This document shows, piece by piece, positions 1 to 6,531 of a stretch of 23,643 nt of DNA; position 1 is the stretch's first letter, and every line of letters begins with the position of its first letter. The stretch spans positions 1-23,643 of the forward strand of contig CAJGCO010000021.1 of assembly GCA_904501925.1 (NCBI GenBank), read 5' to 3'. The notes beneath the pieces were generated by a model, which was given only the letters and a program-made list of their open reading frames with translations, did not search any database and was not told where the DNA came from. The stretch is from an uncultured Alphaproteobacteria bacterium (lineage in GTDB: Bacteria > Pseudomonadota > Alphaproteobacteria > RF32 > CAG-239). The translations under genes and the position numbers were made by a program.

Positions 1-253
1 CTTCAAGTTCATTAACCACAGCATGAGCATTTTTAGAATCTTCTTTCATTTCTTTAGCAAGTTCTTCCCTTGATTGAACAGCTTGCCATGACACACTCAT
101 ATCATCAACAACAAGACTATCCAAACGTTCGCCCTGTGTTTCTATTTTTGTAGAATTATCATCATTTACAATATTGTTATTTTCCATAGCATTAGCATTT
201 AATGATGCAGATACAACTGCTGCTACTGCTAAAGTTTCCCATTTGCCACTCAT
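1..253 (-). CDS. Partial secreted/periplasmic protein, N-terminus only
   Basis: Reading leftwards from an ATG at 253 gives 84 codons, open to the window edge, so the C-terminus is missing. A clear Shine-Dalgarno (GGGAG, about 7 nt upstream) fixes the start. The N-terminus has a short charged stretch (MSGKWE), a hydrophobic core (LAVAAVVSASL) and an Ala-X-Ala-like end (NANA), which reads as a Sec signal peptide cleaved near residue 22. The visible mature part is polar and acidic with many Asn, Asp, Glu and Lys, and is probably helical towards the end. I recognise no family. It is a real gene by start signal and composition; the function is unknown. Confidence 0.65.
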   Translation of the reverse strand, partial: MSGKWETLAVAAVVSASLNANAMENNNIVNDDNSTKIETQGERLDSLVVDDMSVSWQAVQSREELAKEMKEDSKNAHAVVNELE

Positions 254-320
254 AACAATATCTCCCTACAATTCTCTCTTTTATAACCTAAAATAATTAT
301 ATCATATTTTTCCAAACAAA

Positions 321-662
321 TCAACCTATTTTAACCACCTCAATTCCAATAACACCAAATTTTTCCTGCATTTCTTCACTATAAAACTCGTCTAAAACAC
401 AAATCAACTCTTCCTTATTTATAAATCCAGCTTTTAAACAATCAAACTGATTACACAATTCTTTAAAATTCCTTGCTTTATATAACTTGATAACCTTTGA
501 TATAAAAAATTTTTCATCATTTTCAAAACAGACAAATTTTATTTCATCGCCCACATTTATTTCTCTTCTTTTTTCATCAAACAACCTTAATTCTATTGTC
601 TTTTTGCCACATTGTAACATACCAAAATATGGCTCTTTAACTTTCATCTTGTGTTTTTTCAT
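321..662 (-). CDS. ASCH-domain (PUA-like) protein
   Basis: The 113-residue protein is almost entirely an ASCH domain, a PUA-related beta-barrel thought to bind RNA or modified nucleosides. What I see is the hallmark GKKTIELRL (residues 19-27), followed by an 'INVGDEIKF' strand (about 35-43) and the closing strand GVIGIEV (about 103-109). The length fits stand-alone ASCH proteins. The start is set by AGGAG 7 nt upstream of the ATG. It is transcribed leftwards towards the secreted-protein gene, 67 nt away. The specific substrate cannot be read from the sequence. Some ASCH proteins are amidohydrolases on N4-acetylcytidine, but that is not shown here. Confidence 0.75.
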   Translation of the reverse strand: MKKHKMKVKEPYFGMLQCGKKTIELRLFDEKRREINVGDEIKFVCFENDEKFFISKVIKLYKARNFKELCNQFDCLKAGFINKEELICVLDEFYSEEMQEKFGVIGIEVVKIG

Positions 663-726
663 AATCTTTCTCCTATTTTTTTACATAAATATCATAAAAT
701 TATTAAAAATTCCCTTTAATACGCTA

Positions 727-755
727 TTGACAAAATTTCCAAAATAAAATACAAT
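727..755 (+). promoter_or_regulatory. Sigma70-type promoter of the first leader/gene cassette
   Basis: TTGACA at 727-732 and TACAAT at 750-755, with a 17-nt spacer. Predicted transcription start is near 762, giving a 5' leader of about 225 nt before the ATG at 987. The second cassette has an almost identical promoter at 2431-2459. Confidence 0.75.
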
Positions 756-883
756 ACCCCCACTAATCTAAGTATTATGTCCATTATTGTCATTATCAAA
801 AGTCTATGTTACTAAGTTGCGTTTTGTTCTGCTCAGTTTCTGATTTATATGATGGCTAATATGGAGTAAATCCGAGGATTGGT

Positions 884-958
884 GTTGTTTTGTTATCATA
901 TCGATACCGCTTCTCAAGACAACGAACCTTATTATTCATCTTTATCCCTATTAGAAGC
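884..958 (+). ncRNA. H-type pseudoknot in the 5' leader, copy 1
   Basis: Stem 1 pairs GTTGTTTTG (884-892) with CAAGACAAC (915-923), nine pairs including one U-G. The 3' side of its loop, GCTTCT (909-914), is exactly complementary to AGAAGC (953-958), forming stem 2. The loop also holds a small TATC/GATA hairpin. The same arrangement recurs at 2575-2631 before the paralogous gene, with the U-G pair replaced by U-A. The 3' end of stem 2 lies 28 nt before the start codon. This suggests a cis-acting element controlling translation or transcription of the downstream gene. I do not recognise it as a known riboswitch class. Confidence 0.6.
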
Positions 959-986
959 TATGGGGTAGCCTAAAAAAATATAGACT

Positions 987-2366
987 ATGGCTACAACACT
1001 CAAACACAGAACTGCAACTGTGCTGAAAAATGCAGGAAACTTTTGTAAGGAGGTATTCATATCAATTCTGATGATCCTCTATGTAATAGTAGCGCTCAGC
1101 GCAACGTTGGTATTGTTCTTGCTGATGCCAACCATTTATATGGTTTCAGCAAAAACGGCGGCCAAACTAATCTACAAGAGGCCTTGGGACAACAAAGTTG
1201 TAAATGCTCTGCTCAAGCTAATGCCATTATGTGGGCTGATCTTTTGGGACAAATTCATACTCACAAGAGCATGTCCCAAAAGAAAGAGGATTGCTTTTAT
1301 TGATGCTCAGCAAAAATATGAGCATCAAGAACTTGTTGACCTTCCCGTCAAGTACCAAGTTGAATACTGGCTTGCAAAGAGAAACCTTGGGCTTCTCAAA
1401 CAGTTGAGTAGGAATGCCGTCACTCAACTTTTTGAGCAGGTATCCGTAGCTGAAAAGGCTGACTTTATTAAAGCTTTTGGTCTTAGACCAGAGTTTATAA
1501 AGTCCCTGATTATCGGCTCATACGATGAGTTAAACCTCATCTATACAGTCGGTAATGACCTAAACAGGCGTAATCAACTGGATTCAATCTTGCCTGATTG
1601 CTTCAAAGCAATCCAGATGCTTGATTGGAACGAGCAGCTGAATGCTTGGCTCAACCTGGGTAACTTTGTCAAAGCTTTTGGCTTTGATAAATTCAAATAC
1701 CTAAATAAAGAGGCAACAAACGTTCTCTGGATATCTGGTGATGAGAATCTCAGATTGTTAGTATTGCTGTCAGACGGATTCAACATACCCCGTCTGTCGA
1801 ATATACTCCATAGTGGGCTATATGACCTACTTAGGAAAGCTCTTTGTCATCGCACTCTGTCAACCGAGCACCTCGAATGGTTGATTGAACAACAGAAAGA
1901 CGTCAAGAAGCTAGATAATATCCTGATAGAGTATATCTCTTCAAACGGATTGCACATGAGCTCACTACAAAAGGTCTACAAGAGTAACCATCCGCTCAAG
2001 GATAAGCTCCAACGAGCAGTTGACATCTACGAGGAAAATTGCCTAATAAAAGGTTTTTCCGACTGCACGCCTGAGAAGAACCTGGACTACTGGAAAACAT
2101 ATGTCTTGCAAAACAAGAGTGTGTTACCAGAAAGCCAGAGAAAAATGAATATGGAACACTTCCTCATTTTCTCAGAGGCCGGCCTCAAGCTTGATAGCGA
2201 TACTCTAGAGTACTTGCTAGTGAACGTGCGTCTGAGAAACTACATTTCTCTTCTTCTCGAGAAAGAGTGGGATAGCATCACACCTCATCTCGTGTCGCTA
2301 CTCAAAGCGACGCCATGGAAGTACACCCTATACATGAAAGAGAAGGAAAAGCGCAGTGAAAAGTAA
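987..2366 (+). CDS. Membrane-anchored helical-repeat protein, unknown family; long paralog
   Basis: 459 residues. A long hydrophobic stretch (about residues 24-55) predicts one or two membrane segments, followed by a basic region (RACPKRKR, about 94-101). The remaining ~350 residues are rich in Leu, Asn and Lys with repeated helix-like blocks, suggesting an alpha-solenoid; no enzyme motif is visible. The stretch PVKYQVEYW through LFEQVS (about 120-153) aligns with PTDVQVEYF through LFNQLS in the 147-residue gene at 2659, so the two are paralogs. There is no Shine-Dalgarno near the ATG. Codon use and GC are clearly higher than in the trp or dusB genes. It is transcribed from its own promoter with a long structured leader and ends in a strong hairpin terminator, so it is a self-contained unit. 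Function unknown. Confidence 0.8.
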   Translation: MATTLKHRTATVLKNAGNFCKEVFISILMILYVIVALSATLVLFLLMPTIYMVSAKTAAKLIYKRPWDNKVVNALLKLMPLCGLIFWDKFILTRACPKRKRIAFIDAQQKYEHQELVDLPVKYQVEYWLAKRNLGLLKQLSRNAVTQLFEQVSVAEKADFIKAFGLRPEFIKSLIIGSYDELNLIYTVGNDLNRRNQLDSILPDCFKAIQMLDWNEQLNAWLNLGNFVKAFGFDKFKYLNKEATNVLWISGDENLRLLVLLSDGFNIPRLSNILHSGLYDLLRKALCHRTLSTEHLEWLIEQQKDVKKLDNILIEYISSNGLHMSSLQKVYKSNHPLKDKLQRAVDIYEENCLIKGFSDCTPEKNLDYWKTYVLQNKSVLPESQRKMNMEHFLIFSEAGLKLDSDTLEYLLVNVRLRNYISLLLEKEWDSITPHLVSLLKATPWKYTLYMKEKEKRSEK

Positions 2367-2381
2367 CACAGACTATCTCTA

Positions 2382-2413
2382 AGCCTCCCACCCCATGGTG
2401 GGGGGCTTTTTTT
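2382..2413 (+). terminator. Intrinsic terminator of the first cassette
   Basis: AGCCTCCCACC (2382-2392), a CCAT loop and GGTGGGGGGCT (2397-2407) form an 11-bp stem followed by seven T. The terminator of the second cassette (3161-3190) is a near copy. Confidence 0.9.
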
Positions 2414-2430
2414 ATCTTAGTACCTTTTTA

Positions 2431-2459
2431 TTGACAAAACCCCAAAAACACGATAAAAT
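2431..2459 (+). promoter_or_regulatory. Sigma70-type promoter of the second cassette
   Basis: TTGACA at 2431-2436 and TAAAAT at 2454-2459 with an exact 17-nt spacer. The -35 region (TATTGACAAAA) matches that of the first cassette. Predicted leader is about 190 nt. Confidence 0.75.
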
Positions 2460-2574
2460 AAACCTGTTAAAATATTATGATGTCTATATGTTATGCCGAA
2501 ATTCAACGCTATTGGGTCTTACTCAGTCTTGTTTAGTTTTGTGTTTAGCTTAAATGGAATAGTAATATATTAAC

Positions 2575-2631
2575 GTTGTTTTGCAAACGCTTCTCAAAAC
2601 AACAGATGCTATTTTTATTCCGATTAGAAGC
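2575..2631 (+). ncRNA. H-type pseudoknot in the 5' leader, copy 2
   Basis: GTTGTTTTG (2575-2583) pairs perfectly with CAAAACAAC (2595-2603). Loop bases GCTTCT (2589-2594) pair with AGAAGC (2626-2631). Compared with copy 1 the loop is 11 nt instead of 22 and the linker 22 instead of 29, while stems and the flanking GCTAWGGG are conserved. Stem 2 ends 27 nt before the ATG at 2659. Conserved pairing with variable loops supports a selected RNA structure. Confidence 0.62.
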
Positions 2632-2658
2632 TAAGGGAAACTATACTAAAACTTAACC

Positions 2659-3102
2659 ATGAAAAAGGCAATCTTTCAAAAGGCAAAGGAAACGATTGTT
2701 AACACAATCATGCCTAAGACGATAGAACTCACCAAAAAGATCTTCCAAATAATAAAGAAGGTTTTGATTATGCTTAACAATGTTTTTTGGCATGTAACCC
2801 TCCACATTGGTGGACGATGCATATCAAAAAGCATCTATCGTAGCAGAGTATGGCGATACTTTCCATTCGTCTACCTGCAAAGGTATATAGAGTCGAAAGT
2901 ATTCAGCGAGACTTGTTCCAGAACAACCAGATTCTGGTTCGTGTATAACGGCAACAAAAGTTTGTCGCAATACCCTACCGATGTGCAGGTTGAGTATTTC
3001 TATAGCTATGGTAGCACGATGAACGTGCACCGTTGCTACAGCAATAATCAGCTGTTCAACCAGCTAAGTGATCTGGCAAAAAACCAGATACTGAATAGTT
3101 GA
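2659..3102 (+). CDS. Short paralog of the upstream membrane protein
   Basis: 147 residues, basic and hydrophobic at the N-terminus (helix-like stretch at about 23-55), then a region parallel to the first ~155 residues of the 987-2366 product: an IYRSRVWRYF motif resembling LIYKRPW, then TRFWFVYNGN, then P.DVQVEYF, ending in NNQLFNQLSDLAKNQIL. The long solenoid part of the paralog is missing. It is therefore either a truncated copy or a genuine short form; the clean stop followed by a good terminator favours a stable short form. No Shine-Dalgarno is seen before the ATG (AT-rich ACTTAACC). The leader holds the second pseudoknot. Function unknown. Confidence 0.7.
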   Translation: MKKAIFQKAKETIVNTIMPKTIELTKKIFQIIKKVLIMLNNVFWHVTLHIGGRCISKSIYRSRVWRYFPFVYLQRYIESKVFSETCSRTTRFWFVYNGNKSLSQYPTDVQVEYFYSYGSTMNVHRCYSNNQLFNQLSDLAKNQILNS

Positions 3103-3138
3103 GGATACTTATCTGGGAACAAAGACCGATAGCCCCAC

Positions 3139-3191
3139 ACCTCAAAAGAGGTCTGTTTTAAGCCTCCACCCTACGGTGGGAGCTTTTTTTT
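3139..3191 (+). terminator. Terminator region of the second cassette (two hairpins)
   Basis: A first hairpin ACCTC-AAAA-GAGGT (3139-3152) is followed by TCTGTTTT. The second hairpin, AGCCTCCACC (3161-3170) with GGTGGGAGCT (3175-3184), has one mismatch and runs into a T tract. The latter closely resembles the terminator of the first cassette. Confidence 0.8.
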
Positions 3192-3222
3192 ATATAATAC
3201 TAATATTAACACTATTTAAACA

Positions 3223-3259
3223 CAAAAAAAGCACCCTCATTTTAGAGAGTGCTTTTTTT
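3223..3259 (-). terminator. Terminator, probably bidirectional
   Basis: AAAAAAAGCAC-CCTC, a short loop and GAGA-GTGCTTTTTTT form an A/T-flanked hairpin between the convergent genes ending at 3102 (+) and 3273 (-). It can serve either strand. Confidence 0.8.
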
Positions 3260-3272
3260 ACATTTTGAACGT

Positions 3273-3881
3273 TTACTTCACAGCCATCAACAAACAAGCA
3301 ATAGCTTCTGTTGAATGATGAAAGACTTTACCATCTTTATTCACGAACTTATCTCCTGAATATCCAGAGCCTTTTTCATCAAACCAATAAGCCCAATAAT
3401 CAAACAACGGAGTATCATGTGCTGTTTCACGCATTTGAGAAACCTCATCCCAAACTTTAGTCAACAACATAAACTCATCATAAGTAAGATATCTACCCTG
3501 ACATTTGTTTAACCATAAAGTCACTGTGTCATCCCATGTGTTCTTAATCATCGATTCATGCAAAATAAAGCTCTCAGTTATCCTAATGCCAAGATATTTA
3601 CATTTTCTATCTTGCCACACAGATGACTCAAAACCATCACACCATACATACTTAAGCCCCATCTTTAACTTTTGAAGCGCTTCTGGTGTTTTAATTTTTG
3701 GTACACTCTTTTTGGGAGACAACTTGATAACAACACCTTCATTAACCAACGCCGGTGAGTAAATTTTCACAACTTCTCTTTCGCTCAAACCACGAGTATC
3801 CTCTTTAGTAAGAACACAAGGATAATACTTCGTTAAGTCTTCTTTTTTCTTAAAAAAATCAAAAATTTTCTTAAAACACAT
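3273..3881 (-). CDS. Hypothetical protein, 202 aa
   Basis: The protein starts with an amphipathic basic segment (MCFKKIFDFFKKKEDL), then has a beta-rich middle and a Trp/Tyr-rich C-terminal half with LNKCQGRYLTYDEFMLL (about 124-140), a charged VWDEVSQMRE and FDYWAYWFDEKG. The YLT.DEF.LL block is loosely reminiscent of the 'LPT.EE' region of formylglycine-generating/DUF1566-like folds, but I would not assign it. No signal peptide is evident. No Shine-Dalgarno precedes the ATG. It lies alone between the second pseudoknot cassette (convergent) and the papain-like gene 93 nt upstream in the same orientation. Function unknown. Confidence 0.65.
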   Translation of the reverse strand: MCFKKIFDFFKKKEDLTKYYPCVLTKEDTRGLSEREVVKIYSPALVNEGVVIKLSPKKSVPKIKTPEALQKLKMGLKYVWCDGFESSVWQDRKCKYLGIRITESFILHESMIKNTWDDTVTLWLNKCQGRYLTYDEFMLLTKVWDEVSQMRETAHDTPLFDYWAYWFDEKGSGYSGDKFVNKDGKVFHHSTEAIACLLMAVK

Positions 3882-3974
3882 AATTTTGTAATTTTAACTT
3901 ATAAAACATCATAATATATCTCAAGCTGCGAATATATTATGTAAAATTTTAAAATCAACACATTTAATTATTTT

Positions 3975-4895
3975 TTATCTTCCTACATACTTTTTATAAG
4001 CATCATACTTTGCTCTAATGCGCTTCATCTTATCTCTTCGCTCTTTAACGTCTGTAAAATTGTGTTTTTCGTGATATTTTTCCATTTCTTTTAAATTAAC
4101 ATGAACACCATGTTTCAAACACCAAGCTCTTATTCCATTGCCGAAAGGATTATTTCCCGGATTAGTAAAAACAAGCCCTATATCATCAAACCCCATAAAA
4201 TCAATATCATCTACCCCAACTTTTCTCAAAACCTGCCCAACATTTCTCGCACAATTATTTGAAATCAAATTATACTTTTTGTTATATTTTTTAATATTAT
4301 GCTTATCCATTTCTCTTAAAAGTTTTTTACCATCAATACCTAATTTACTTGGATAAACAAAGTAATACTCCGAATATTCCATATATTTAGGATACAATGG
4401 ATCTGTATGAATAGAAGTAAGCAACCTATTTACAACCCTATCCTTATATTGCATACAAACATGACCAATAAGCGCCGGACCTTCCATTGGCACAATAGAT
4501 ATAACAATAGGATCTTCTGCTAATAAATCTAAATCACCATTTTTATTACGAGGAATTTTATCACTAACATCGCCTTTACCCCTTAAAACAATATTATCTC
4601 TCTTAAATTCCTCATCAACCGAACAATCAAGCTCAGCTAACTGGCGTTGCTTATTATAAATATACTCTGCCTTTGCTTTTAACTTCTTTTTCTTTGCCTC
4701 AATTGCCTTTTTTCTTGCAATTTTTTTTGCTTCTTCTGGAGTTTTAGCTTTTATATCCTCTAACCCCCAATGATACGGATTAAGCCTTGAACCTCTAAAC
4801 CACTTAAACAATTTAGAGTTTCTGACTTTCGCCCATATTTTTTTTATACCTTTAAAAGCATTTACTTCAAAATCAAAAACTGGAGGTGTCGCCAT
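3975..4895 (-). CDS. Predicted permuted papain-fold (NlpC/P60-like) cysteine hydrolase
   Basis: 306 residues from the chosen start MATPPVFDFEV at 4895, supported by AAGGA 7 nt upstream and by a promoter at 4932-4960 that lies inside the longer frame (open to 5003), ruling out the longer start. The N-terminal third is highly basic (KKIARKKAIEAKKKKLKAKA) and helical. The C-terminal half carries GHVCMQY (His145), then YNLISNNCARNVGQVL (Cys215): a His before a Cys in an 'NNC' helix is the order seen in circularly permuted NlpC/P60, LRAT-like and YiiX-like hydrolases. Known members cleave amide, peptide or lipid ester bonds; several are secreted effectors. No signal peptide is visible, so a cytoplasmic or injected role is possible. 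The substrate is unknown, and the assignment is by motif only. Confidence 0.55.
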   Translation of the reverse strand: MATPPVFDFEVNAFKGIKKIWAKVRNSKLFKWFRGSRLNPYHWGLEDIKAKTPEEAKKIARKKAIEAKKKKLKAKAEYIYNKQRQLAELDCSVDEEFKRDNIVLRGKGDVSDKIPRNKNGDLDLLAEDPIVISIVPMEGPALIGHVCMQYKDRVVNRLLTSIHTDPLYPKYMEYSEYYFVYPSKLGIDGKKLLREMDKHNIKKYNKKYNLISNNCARNVGQVLRKVGVDDIDFMGFDDIGLVFTNPGNNPFGNGIRAWCLKHGVHVNLKEMEKYHEKHNFTDVKERRDKMKRIRAKYDAYKKYVGR

Positions 4896-4931
4896 ATTAT
4901 TTTCCTTATTATTCATTACCAAACCACCCGT

Positions 4932-4960
4932 AATATATCCCAAAAAACCAAACATGTCAA
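4932..4960 (-). promoter_or_regulatory. Promoter of the papain-like gene
   Basis: On the minus strand TTGACA (4960-4955), a 17-nt spacer and TATATT (4937-4932). The predicted start near 4925 leaves a leader of about 30 nt that includes the AAGGA ribosome binding site. Confidence 0.7.
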
Positions 4961-4990
4961 CAAAACGAACAAAAAAATATAATGTTACTA

Positions 4991-5026
4991 TTGACAGAAA
5001 CATTTTTATATATTAATTATGTTTCT
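4991..5026 (+). promoter_or_regulatory. trpR promoter with an embedded inverted repeat (candidate operator)
   Basis: TTGACA at 4991-4996 precedes an AT-rich -10 region (about 5009-5020; exact hexamer unclear). A perfect 8-bp inverted repeat, AGAAACAT (4996-5003) and ATGTTTCT (5019-5026), separated by 15 nt, covers the spacer and the -10 region, the usual place for a repressor site. A third half-site-like AGAAACAG follows at 5032. It does not contain the CTAG core of the enterobacterial TrpR operator, so binding by TrpR is a guess. Confidence 0.45.
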
Positions 5027-5052
5027 ACAAACAGAAACAGAAAGCTTTTTTC

Positions 5053-5397
5053 ATGAAAAACATTAAAGAATTAGCAGTATTTATTTCACAACTTCAAACC
5101 CCTAACGAAGTTGAACAGTTGCTAAATGAACTCCTAACCACTTCAGAAATAAACGTTTTATCTACACGATGGCGTATATTAAATTTATTAAATCAAGGCA
5201 AAACTCAACGAGATATCACCAAAGAGCTAGGTGTTAGCTTATGCAATATTACTCGTGGAGCAAAAGTCTTAAAAAATAAAAATACACTTATAAGTAAACA
5301 CCTAAACGGAGATAAAACAGATGACAACATTTCAACTCAAACACTCAAACCCAACAAACGAAGGATTTTTTGGAAATTACGGAGGCCAATTCATTAA
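5053..5397 (+). CDS. trpR: Trp operon repressor TrpR
   Basis: Tryptophan-dependent DNA-binding repressor. The core LLTTSEINVLSTRWRI (about 27-42) matches the family's LLTPDEREALGTRVRI, keeping the Thr and Arg that contact the corepressor. QRDITKELGVSLCNITRGAKVLKN (about 53-76) is the helix-turn-helix, with the ITRG arginine retained. The family usually ends soon after this, so the Lys/Arg-rich tail (about residues 90-114) is extra; it is encoded by DNA that also encodes the start of trpB in another frame, a 77-nt overlap. No strong Shine-Dalgarno is seen. It is the first gene of a trpR-trpB-membrane protein operon, so it most likely represses itself and trpB when tryptophan is plentiful. Confidence 0.88.
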   Translation: MKNIKELAVFISQLQTPNEVEQLLNELLTTSEINVLSTRWRILNLLNQGKTQRDITKELGVSLCNITRGAKVLKNKNTLISKHLNGDKTDDNISTQTLKPNKRRIFWKLRRPIH

Positions 5398-6520
5398 CCA
5401 AGAAATAAAACAAGAGCTAGATAATATATATAAATCTTTCTTATCAATTAAAGATTCTCCAGATTTTCAAGCAGAAATTCTTTCATTATATAAAAACTAT
5501 TCAGGACGCCCAACCCCAACTTATTTTGCAAAAAATTTATCCAATAAATACAACGCTCAAATATTCTTAAAAAGAGAAGACTTAAATCACACAGGCGCAC
5601 ATAAAATAAATCATAGCTTAGGTGAAGTTCTACTTGCAAAAAAAATTGGTAAAACAAAAATAATTGCAGAAACAGGCGCAGGACAACACGGTGTTGTTAT
5701 TGCAACAGCATGTGCCTTATTAAATATGAAATGCGACATTTATATGGGCGCAATAGACATTCAAAAAGAGCGCCCAAATGTTGAAAGAATGAAAATACTT
5801 GGTGCAAACATAATTTCTGTAACCAAAGGTACCCAAACCTTAAAAGAAGCAGTTGATGAAGCTTTTAGCGCATACACAAAAGACTATAAAAATTCATTTT
5901 ATGCTATCGGTTCAGTTGTTGGTCCCCACCCATTTCCAACAATCGTTGAATATTTTCAATCAATAATAGGTATAGAAGCTCGCCTTCAATTTTTAGAACA
6001 AACAAACACCCTACCAGATTATGTTATAGCTTGCGTTGGAGGAGGCTCTAATTCAATTGGCATATTTAATGGCTTTTTTGATGATAAAAATGTTAAATTA
6101 ATAGGCGTTGAACCTCTCGGCAAAAGTTCAAAAATCGGAGAAAATGCTGCATCAATAACTTATGGCAAAGATGGTATATTACACGGTTTTAAATGTTTAG
6201 TTTTACAAAACGAAGATGGAACAATAGCTCCTGCATATAGCATAGCAAGTGGATTAGATTACCCTGGCGTTGGACCTAAACACTGCCATTTACACGCCAC
6301 ACAAAGAGCAACATATGAAACCATAAACGATAAAGAGGCAATAAATGCTTTTTATGAACTATCACAAACAGAAGGTATAATTCCTGCTCTTGAAAGCTCT
6401 CATGCTATTGCATATGCACTAAAACTTGCTAAAATACAACCAAATAGCAAAATACTAGTAAATCTATCAGGTCGTGGAGATAAAGACATAGATTTCATCT
6501 TAAAAAACTACCCTAAATAA
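5321..6520 (+). CDS. trpB: Tryptophan synthase beta subunit
   Basis: PLP enzyme that condenses indole with L-serine to give L-tryptophan. 399 residues, the normal TrpB1 length. Seen: KREDLNHTGAHKIN with the PLP lysine at 95, ETGAGQHG with the catalytic Glu at 117, the phosphate-binding GGGSNSIG (240-247) and C-terminal SGRGDKD. Start ATG is supported by GGAG nine nt upstream, although this places it inside trpR. No trpA follows: the next gene, 11 nt after the stop, is a YgjV-like membrane protein, and no other trp pathway gene is in the window. With trpR directly upstream, as in chlamydial trpRBA, this suggests use of external indole rather than of indole channelled from TrpA. All key catalytic residues are present, so the enzyme should be active. 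Confidence 0.95.
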   Translation: MTTFQLKHSNPTNEGFFGNYGGQFINQEIKQELDNIYKSFLSIKDSPDFQAEILSLYKNYSGRPTPTYFAKNLSNKYNAQIFLKREDLNHTGAHKINHSLGEVLLAKKIGKTKIIAETGAGQHGVVIATACALLNMKCDIYMGAIDIQKERPNVERMKILGANIISVTKGTQTLKEAVDEAFSAYTKDYKNSFYAIGSVVGPHPFPTIVEYFQSIIGIEARLQFLEQTNTLPDYVIACVGGGSNSIGIFNGFFDDKNVKLIGVEPLGKSSKIGENAASITYGKDGILHGFKCLVLQNEDGTIAPAYSIASGLDYPGVGPKHCHLHATQRATYETINDKEAINAFYELSQTEGIIPALESSHAIAYALKLAKIQPNSKILVNLSGRGDKDIDFILKNYPK

Positions 6521-6531
6521 AGGAGAACTAA

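Noticed and set aside
487..747. Plus-strand 86-codon ORF
   Set aside because: Antisense to the ASCH gene, low-complexity Phe/Leu/Ser translation with no ribosome binding site; the ASCH frame has motifs and an SD.
861..869. Short leader ORFs ending in ATGGAGTAA (861-869) and ATGGAATAG in the second leader
   Set aside because: Similar ATGGARTAR strings occur in both leaders, but with only two codons or a few more, and without an SD; more likely conserved RNA sequence than leader peptides.
884..958. SAM-II or preQ1 riboswitch for the pseudoknot leaders
   Set aside because: Both are H-type pseudoknots, but their conserved loop bases and stem sizes do not match these leaders.
4896..5003. N-terminal extension of the papain-like protein to 5003
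   Set aside because: A promoter (4932-4960) lies inside it, and a proper SD precedes the ATG at 4895.
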